Assembly (NCBI GenBank): GCA_025716855.1 | Contig: JAIXMQ010000098.1 | Coordinates: 1-64,000, forward strand | DNA: 64,000 nt | Direction of reading: 5' to 3' | Source: Pilaira anomala | Lineage: Eukaryota; Mucoromycota; Mucoromycetes; Mucorales; Mucoraceae | Shown: positions 56,456 through 64,000 of the stretch, one piece after another | Layout: each line of letters begins with the position of its first letter | Position numbering within the stretch: position 1 is the first letter of the stretch | The notes under the pieces: generated by a model | The model's database searches: none | Told to the model about the DNA's origin: nothing | What the model saw: only the letters and a program-made list of their open reading frames with translations | Program-made: the position numbers and the translations under genes

Positions 56456-57375
56456 CTATTGTATAACGCAAGAAGCTTTATTCTTCTTTGAAGAATAATG
56501 ATTAGTGGAACCTTCTTCCCAGGCCTGCTGAGATTCGAAACCAATTCTCATATTATAAGCTACATAAGAATTTGCCTGTAAAAAAAAAAAAAAAAAAAAA
56601 AAAATGTCAAGTTAGTTAAGGAGTAAACAAGGTTAATGAACTGATTTATTTTTACCTTGCACCAAGCGTCACCAATATCATCCGAATATTCATCCCCTAA
56701 TCTATTTTTGAGAGCACTCACAAAGGCAGGACCCACTAATTCTAAATGATGAGGCAAGACTTTATAAAAATAATGTCTTGCACCTAATTCTCTCATTTGA
56801 GCCGCAAACCATTCAGGATCACCTTCTTCATAATCATGTTGTTGATCATTCTTTTTTGCAGCATTGATATCACGTATAGTAGTAGGTGGAACATCAGGTG
56901 CACCACAACAAGGAGGTCTTGCTGCAGTAGTCACACCAGGTGCTCTAGCGATATAAGAAATCATACCAGTCAATGCTCTTGCTTGTTGAAACACATTATC
57001 AAATAATTTATGAACTTCATTATCCATTTCAAATAATGCAGCATAAAAAGCTAATCCAAATGCATGTGATGCAGATATATTACGATCATCTCCAGGATGT
57101 CTTATTTCAGATACTCTTTCCCAACTCGTTCTAACTAAATCAATTTGTTCTTGTGTAGGTGATAAATCTTGACTATCACTACTATCTAATGAAGAAGATG
57201 ATGAAAGAATAGGACATTTGGTTATATCTGTGAATTTATCAGAATGTGGTGAAGGTGGCGGTGATTTAGAGTGAGCGAATTTAAAGAATTTACGAAGATT
57301 ACTGCTGTTTTTACTATGTTTACTCATTAATGAGCTATTGACAGATTTATTACTGTGAATAGTATCTGATGTCAT
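56456..57375 (-). CDS. Globin-domain protein
   Basis: Two exons (57375-56656, 56575-56456) give 279 aa from MTSDTIHSNKSVNSSLMSKH. Residues 1-75 are serine/lysine-rich and disordered, with FFKFAHSKSPPPSPHSDKF. The globin fold runs from SPTQEQIDLVRTSWERVSEI through AFGLAFYAALFEMDNEVHKL, TGMISYIARAPG, and RELGARHYFYKVLPHHLELV (candidate haem-ligand histidines) to FVSALKNRLGDEY ... DAWCKANSYVAYNM. A 40-residue insert with CCG lies between helices E and F. It ends KASCVIQ. There is no reductase domain, so it is a single-domain globin rather than a flavohaemoglobin. Oxygen/NO sensing or scavenging is possible but unproven. A relic of a second copy's end lies 930 bp downstream. Confidence 0.75.
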
Positions 57376-57740
57376 ATTTATATATGTATAAAAAGAGGAT
57401 AGAGAAGTGTATACTAAGAAAATAGAAGAAAAAAAGAAAGAAAAGTAAAAAAAAACTTTGGCCACTTTATATACACATAAAACGCAATGAGGCTTATGGT
57501 AGGAGTAAACAAATAAAATAAATAAATAATAAAAATATTGGGGGGGGGGGGTTCAATGTCTGTCTGTGTGTGTACAAAAAAGTAAAGTTTAATACGCACA
57601 CGCACAAAAAAATGTCCGTGTTACGGTGTCAGGAGAAATTTTTATATTTCACTATTTAAAAAAGGCATAAAGTCTATAAGAGGCGGGAAAAGAAAAAAAA
57701 AAAGTGAGTGAGAATGATTTCAATACAACCAAAGGTCTTT
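57376..57740. promoter_or_regulatory. Upstream region of the globin gene
   Basis: It contains a G run of 11 at 57541-57551 and A/T-rich sequence with a TATATA box-like element near 57467-57473, about 90 bp upstream of the globin ATG. It also covers the 3' flank of the methyltransferase gene. Confidence 0.4.
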
Positions 57741-58109
57741 TTATGTCAAAGGGGAAAATGAGGACCAATCGATCGCATGAGTAGGATTTTCAAAAGATTT
57801 TCTACCCCAAGCAGCATGTAAATTGCTAAAAGCTTTATCATCTTTTACTTCAGATAATAATTTACGCCAACGAGCACGATATTCAGTATCAGAGAGACCA
57901 GTTAATCTACTTAATAATGGTGAACTTGAATCAACAAACATTTCTACATTGTGCTTCCATAAGCTACCAAGATCTAGACCCCATGATCCTAAGGGGACAG
58001 ATACAAGCTTAGCAGACACATCGATCAAACCCACAGTTTTTAATAGATCGGGTAAGCTTCTAGCCATCCTAGGTTCCATATTACTTTTTGTTCTTAATGT
58101 ACTTAATAC

Positions 58110-58145
<36 letters not shown>

Positions 58146-58973
58146 TAGTTATTCATTGTATTATTAATATTAATGTATATATGTACTCACGCTCTGTTTC
58201 CCATTTTCTTCCTTCTGGACCTAAATTGAAAGTGTTGTAATCAATTTCTACAAGTTCAATATATCCGCCAGGTTTAGTTACACGAACTAACTCTTCTATC
58301 ACGCGTTTCCAATCGGCAACCGTAAACGAGGAAGTAACTAATCTTTGCTTCACAAAATCAAAAGAGTTGTCTTCAAAAGGTAATTTTGCATCAATAGCGT
58401 TCATCCTATAAAAGTCCAGGTTGGGTAATAATTTTCTAAAATTTAGTAGGTCCGGTTTTGGTGTTCCCGTAAATAAATGATCTTCTTCTTTTGTAGTACT
58501 ACTACTACTAATACTACTACTAATATTATTATTACTTTCGTAAATTGTACACTGTGTACTTTCTTCATTTATTTGTGATAATAATACATTACTAAAACTA
58601 CTATCACTGCCTAACGTACTTGAATCTATAGCAGGGGTAGTTGAACTTTGTAATTTCACTGACAGATTTGGATGCATCGGTGTAAATGTTCTATTGTTAT
58701 ATTCTTTTGTTTGATTATTATTATCAAATGCTGTTTCTTCAAAGTCTTTTGGTAATAAATCGCTTGTTTCTACTATAGTAAAATTTGAATTTTTATAATC
58801 CATTGCTAAATCAATGATATGATGTCCAGTCTATTTGTTGTTACACCATATAAAAAAGATTAGTATACTTTTTTGAAGTTTTTTTTTACAAAACTTTTTG
58901 ACAACTAACCCACATTCCTGGTCCATAACTTTATATACATATAAAACGTAAGTTATTTTTTTCGTTACTGTAT

Positions 58974-59008
<35 letters not shown>

Positions 59009-59593
59009 TACCCCACATTCAAGACTTGTATTCCGCTTTTTAATTGATCTTCCACAGGCGCAACAATATCTCTGTTAAAATTTTTATTAATTCGTTGTTA
59101 TTTGGATAACTATTACAAATAAAGTAAGTCTCTTAATTACGAACCCTTCAAATACCCAGCGAATAATAAACGATAATACTCTTAGTCTATCCAGTTCTAA
59201 TTGATCATTAGGTAACACTCCATTACCTAATAAACCACCCTTTTATTTATTTATTATATAATTTTAGTGTTTTTAACTTTTTGTAAAAAATACTTGTTAA
59301 TCATTTACCTGTTTCGCATGATTCAAGTATCGACGGCCTTTAAACCATCGAAATGCACTTCTAGGGCCTGATCCTTTTAATAAATCTTGTTGAGTAAATC
59401 GATCTTCGTAATCATCAAACATGAACATGTCTGGTTTATTTACATGTTTGTTCTCATTTTCTGACACTTGTTTCTTTTCGTTGTCGACAGTACTTTTTTC
59501 CTCTTTCTTTCTTTTTGGCTTTAAAGGTTGTAAATGTTTTGGTACACTTTTGGAAGAAAATGAATTTTTTAAGGATGAATAGTTACTTCCCAT
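57741..59593 (-). CDS. SAM-dependent methyltransferase, LaeA/UMTA-like
   Basis: Multi-exon gene from MGSNYSSLKNSFSSKSVPKH at 59593. A basic N-terminus precedes DDYEDRFTQQDLLKGSGPRS and DQLELDRLRVLSFIVRWVFEG. Motif I is GCGTGHHIIDLAMDY, assembled across an intron. A long Ser/Asn-rich insert follows before FYRMNAIDAKLPFEDNSFDF, VKQRLVTSSFTVADWKRVIE and VRVTKPGGYIELVEID, the standard fungal methyltransferase blocks. The C-terminal exon reads SLPDLLKTVGLIDVSAKLVS. The family includes LaeA and secondary-metabolism methyltransferases; substrate unknown. It has at least five exons. MGSNYS at the start would suit N-myristoylation, an inference only. Confidence 0.8.
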
Positions 59594-59779
59594 ACTATTT
59601 AGATAGCAAAAAGTATAGATAAAAGGGAAAAAGAGTTTTTTATGATTATTATTATTAAAAAAGAGCTTATAAACGGAGTTTTTCGTCTAAATATTATCCT
59701 CCTCTCAAAATGGGACGTTTTTTATATCAAAAATGTTACACGTTATTTTATTTATAATTTTTTTTTTTGTTTTTTGTTT
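59594..59779. other. Intergenic between derlin and the methyltransferase
   Basis: 186 bp with A/T runs; 5' region of the methyltransferase and 3' region of the derlin gene, both on the minus strand. No other feature seen. Confidence 0.5.
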
Positions 59780-60724
59780 TTACTCTGATATATTATTAGT
59801 TGATGATGTACTTGATGATTGTTTTGTAGATGATATATATGAAGGTGGTAATTGATCTGTTATGGTTGTTTTATTATTTTTATCTGTTATAGAATCAATT
59901 TTTTCGTCGTTTAATGTTGTGGAACAAGCCTTTTCATTATCTAATGTAGTAGGTTGATCCATTGATGTACTTGCAGCAGTAACAGATGTATCTTCTTCTT
60001 CTACTTTAATCCATTCAGAACTAGTACTACTATTACTTTGTTCAGTTACTGAATCAAGATCATTCAAATTTACAACAGGTCTTTCTTCTTCTTCTGACAC
60101 GATATTTTCAGTTACAGGTTCTTCTACCTCGGGTATTTCAATCGAATCGTCTCTAGCTCGGTTTCCTTCCACCAACCAGCGTCTAATTTGATAATTATTC
60201 AGTCAAAAAAAAAAAAAAAAAAAAAAATCATAATAATAAAAGAGGTGCGAATTTACATTAAACGTGGTGTTGCCAACCATTTTTTACCATGACTAAGTGG
60301 ATCTCTAGGCCAAACATCTTCGAAAAAATAATAAATATGACCAACTAATACACCCAATATATCTCCAATAGGTAATTGTCCACCTAAACACAATGAAAAT
60401 AATAAAAGTACCCAAGGTAAATAGGGTGCCGTAAATATAATCAGTCCCAAGAAATTCAACCTCACATATGGATTTCTTCTAGCCCAAATATAAACCATGG
60501 TGAATGAAAGCGCAGATCCCATAAACGGTAAATAAGCAAATGGTACAATGATCTAAAATAATGCAATACTTATATTAATATTACTTAAAAACTTTCTCTC
60601 CTCCATTATATACTTAACCGATAATATAATTAAAAGACCTGCAGAAAATAACATTAACCATACATAATCTGCCGGTTTATTTCTGAAAAATCCTTCTTCC
60701 ATCATTCTACTATATCTTGCTCTA

Positions 60725-60759
<35 letters not shown>

Positions 60760-61202
60760 CATCCATGTTACCATATATACATATTTGATATCTTTTTAAA
60801 TAATAAACTTACAGGAAAAATACATGAAAGCAAAAGTCGATAGATAAAGGTCCAAAATAAAAAAAGTTTGTAATCAATCTCCACCACTATATTATTTGTT
60901 TCAATATCTCTTTAGTATTCAATACCTCTATTTAATTTATTATTATTATTATTATTATTATCATTACCTGAAACTCGTGCACTATACTTTCATAATTTAA
61001 CCATAATTGTAAAGGATGTACAAACCCAAGTTGCTTTAAAAAAAAATAAAAAAAATAAGAATAAATAGATGAGCTTCCTTCTTCTTTTCAAATTTTTCTT
61101 CTTTTTCCTTACCACAGCTATACTAGTGAAACATGCTGCAGAAACATAAATACGTGTAATGGGTGGGATCTCTGAAAACCACGTCTCTAATGGTGAAGGC
61201 AT
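59780..61202 (-). CDS. Derlin (DER1-like rhomboid pseudoprotease of ERAD)
   Basis: Multi-exon gene from MPSPLETWFSEIPPITRIYV. Exons join as QLGFVHPLQLWLNYESIVHE, then FQWWRLITNFFYFGPLSIDF (the derlin WR motif) and ARYSRMMEEGFFRNKPADYV. Membrane helices follow, with YIWARRNPYVRLNFLGLIIF, LGGQLPIGDILGVLVGHIYY (GxxxG-type motif) and FFEDVWPRDPLSHGKKWLAT. The cytosolic tail is long, acidic and serine/threonine-rich. Derlins form part of the retrotranslocation channel for misfolded ER proteins and recruit Cdc48/p97. The rhomboid catalytic residues are absent, as expected. The tail (about 130 residues) is longer than in most derlins and lacks an obvious SHP box. Confidence 0.9.
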
Positions 61203-64000
61203 CGTTACAGTTTTTTTTTAAAAAAAAAGGAAAGAACGCAAGAATTTAATTAGATATATACACTCTCTTATTCTGTAGCCTCACGTGACTAAATAATAAT
61301 GACATTTTTATTTTCCTTCACCCCCCCCCCCCTCTTTTCTTATGATATTTGTACATAAACGACTCAACGCAAAAGAGATCTTTTATAAGCTACACCAAAT
61401 AATAATTTCTCAATTGGGTCTTGATTTAATTCAAATTTTTACTACAATAAGTCCGTTTTATTTCCCTTTCTTAAACATGCAATGATGCTTATATATTAAT
61501 AAGAGAAAAACACATAAATACCTGTATAAAAAGTCAGAAAAAAAATCAATTCAGTACTTTATGACAACTTTAGAGCCTTATTCTTCTTTACACTTAAAGA
61601 CATTTACTTTTGATTAATAATGTCTGATAGTAATACTATACATACTTTACTTTATGGATATTCATCGCTCTATTGTATTCTACCTTTAAAATTTTATTTT
61701 CTTTATTTTATCTAAGCTGTTTTAATTGTAAACTGGAACTGATGCATTTTGAGCTTTTTATCTACATTTATTGATTTTTTTTTAAAAAACAAAAGTTAAC
61801 ATATCGTCTCACTTATTACACAGCATTACAAGCTTCTATCGCCCAAAATCACTTGTTGGCCAGTCACCATTGGGCATAGCAAAAGTTGGATTTGAATGAT
61901 GTGCCAAATGTCAAATTTATCATTAATTTTTCCCACAATAAAACGGTAGTTTAGTAAAAAAAAAAAAAAAAAAAAAAAAAATCAGAAGGGAAAAAATCGT
62001 TTTCATTATGACACGAATCTAGCAAGTTTTAATTATAATCTATTTGAAAGCGCGGAGATCCACACATGAATTCTATATTGTGTACATCTAAATACATTAC
62101 TACCCCTTTTTTTCATTTTTATATGTATAGAATGCTGAACTTGATGTCAAATTACCTACATATATTATGTAACCTATGATTTACACAATCAAGCAAAACC
62201 CTTAATATCAAATAAATCTGAAAAAAAATGTATGTATGTATAATACATATGTATATAATGATGCAATCCGTAAAATCTTGATCATCGTACTTAATAACTT
62301 TCCTTTTGTATAGTTTTAGTAAGTGTATGTATGTACATATAGAATAGAACCGATGTAATGGTATATCTCATGCATACTTTGGCGTAATAGCTGAACGCCT
62401 ATAATAACTTCAGTGTATTATTCGAACATCCTATAATCATTGTTACAGCCAATAAAATAGGAACCACTGTAATACAAAAAAATCATTTTCTTATAAATAC
62501 CTTGTGTAAAAATACAATAAACATACTTCAGTTTTGATTTAATATAAATTTCAGGTAAAACCTAATTCGGTTCTCTCGTTATCTCTTCGATTGTCTTTCA
62601 TCGTTATTCACACAGTATATATTTTATTCTTGTTGAATCCTTTAATAAGACTCTGTTGTTCATAACCTATTACTGTTATTACCTTTTACGTAATTGTTCA
62701 CTTTTATTTGTAAAGACTTTATTTTCTTCACTCTTTTTACTGTTTAATATCCTTATAACTCTCCCATAAGTTATTCCGTTATTTCCTTTACTTAAAGACC
62801 GTCGCTAAATAGCCCTTTACTTAATAAACTAAATCATTATTCAGTTGACTACTTCCAGTCTGGTGCTCACAAAATCCTAAAGAACTTATTTTTCTCTTAT
62901 TGAAAGATATATATTTTTTTTTATTCTAAATCCTTCGATACACTTAAACCTCGGTTGTATCATCATATACAATAACGAATCAACCTACATAGTTGTTTAA
63001 AAAAAAAGGAATATCATCTCTCATCGTTTACAAAATAACTTTTAAAGCCTCCCTTCAAACAACTTTTTATTTTGTACATAGATTATTTATCATTAGTGAA
63101 TGATTTGATTTTATGAATACATGCAAAAGCACACATTTAAACCATGTAAACGTACATAGACGGTTTAATCGATAGTTCAACAATGCTAGAATTATTACGT
63201 ATAGAATATATAGTTATCTACTTTTTTTTCTTTGTAAAAAATAAATAAATAAGGGTATGAATCATTTCACAGTCTCAGAATTAAAACGTAAAATTCCTTG
63301 ATGCTGTTCTAAAAAAGCTAAAAAAAAAAAAAGCTACATTCTCATTTCAATTTAATAAGCTGACTAGAGTAAGTTCTAATTGAAAAAAACCGATAAAACA
63401 TATTGAATAATTTGTACCGAAAGAAGACTATCAATGTTGACGAAACGAAGACCGAAAATGTGATACATGCTCTCTGAGACACGCTTTATTTTAAGATAAT
63501 AATAATAATTTTTTTTTCTCTTTTCTCCCTGTGGACAATACGGCTTAATGAGAAAAGACTTAGGTAATTTTTATTCTAAAATAAATCTGAAAAAAACTCT
63601 TCTAAACTAAAATAATAATCATATTTATATATCCTGTGTCGTATTTGCGTCATCTCTACTTATAAATATAAGTAGATCAGGGTTATAAACTAAACATTAT
63701 AATAAAAACCTGATATATCTTCATAATAATATACATGTTTAACATTGTATATTATTATCAATATCTTGAACCTAAGGAAATATTCTATATTCAAATGCAT
63801 ATACAAATTGACGTAAAATAAGATCAATGGTAAAAAACCAAGATCAAATAATAAAATATAATTGAGAATAAAACAATACAAATAAAGTAAATACTCAATT
63901 CATATTAATAGAAAATAAGAGATATTTACCGGTAATAGTCTCGATACAAGCTTAGCTACCTTGTGTTGGGGTAAGAACGGCTATTACTGGCAAAAATACA
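61203..64000. other. 2.8-kb gene-poor intergenic region to the window end
   Basis: No supported gene. It has a C run (61321-61332), a poly-A run (61957-61981), an AT/TG-rich microsatellite-like patch near 62230-62260, and many short A/T runs. A 63-codon frame at 63690-63881 is AT-driven noise. Confidence 0.45.

Overview
The window is a piece of nuclear genome from a filamentous fungus, most likely an early-diverging one of the Mucorales type. It is strongly AT-rich, genes are broken by many tiny introns (about 45-80 nt) with GTAAGT/TAG-like borders, and intergenic DNA is full of A/T homopolymers and microsatellites. Recognisable products are fungal: an MNN1-type and a KTR-type mannosyltransferase, PalA/Rim20, a PAP1/YAP1-type bZIP with cysteine-rich domains, and a LaeA-like methyltransferase. 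The Mucorales placement is inference; no species can be named.

Layout. 1-3190 is transposon debris: a decayed Tc1/mariner-like element with long inverted repeats, a 177-bp foldback palindrome and a truncated LTR-like repeat. 5019-9978 holds two mannosyltransferase genes tail to tail (GT71-like and GT15-like), then the ribosome-assembly WD40 gene RRB1/GRWD1. 10099-16382 is a nest of mobile elements between the divergent genes RRB1 and TFA1: a TA-flanked DNA transposon with about 860-bp nearly identical inverted arms carrying a decayed Fanzor (eukaryotic TnpB-like RNA-guided nuclease), plus two copies of an 868-bp solo LTR and a third, unrelated 314-bp solo LTR nested inside one of them. All three LTR insertions have 4-bp target duplications. 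16508-25354 holds TFIIE-alpha, palA/RIM20, an unrecognised acidic-tailed protein and a Myb/zinc-finger regulator with an 81-glutamine run. 25549-36717 holds a type-B carboxylesterase, a PH-Sec7-PH ARF exchange factor and a class V myosin.

36718-64000 is gene-poor, with intergenic stretches of 3-4 kb. Its genes are a homeobox gene, the divergent pair BUD13/UTP3, a small coiled-coil protein, RPS3 (uS3) with a 3-nt internal exon, a short orphan protein, the PAP1-like bZIP, a globin with a relic of a second globin 3' end downstream, a methyltransferase and a derlin.

Functional themes: protein glycosylation and ER quality control (two mannosyltransferases, derlin), vesicle and actin transport (ARF-GEF, myosin V), ambient pH and redox signalling (Rim20, PAP1-like), ribosome assembly (RRB1, UTP3, RPS3) and basal transcription and splicing (TFIIE-alpha, BUD13). 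The clearest novelty candidate is the Fanzor transposon. Its C-terminal nuclease half is duplicated in both inverted arms, and both copies carry the same -1 frame change at a double slippery heptamer.
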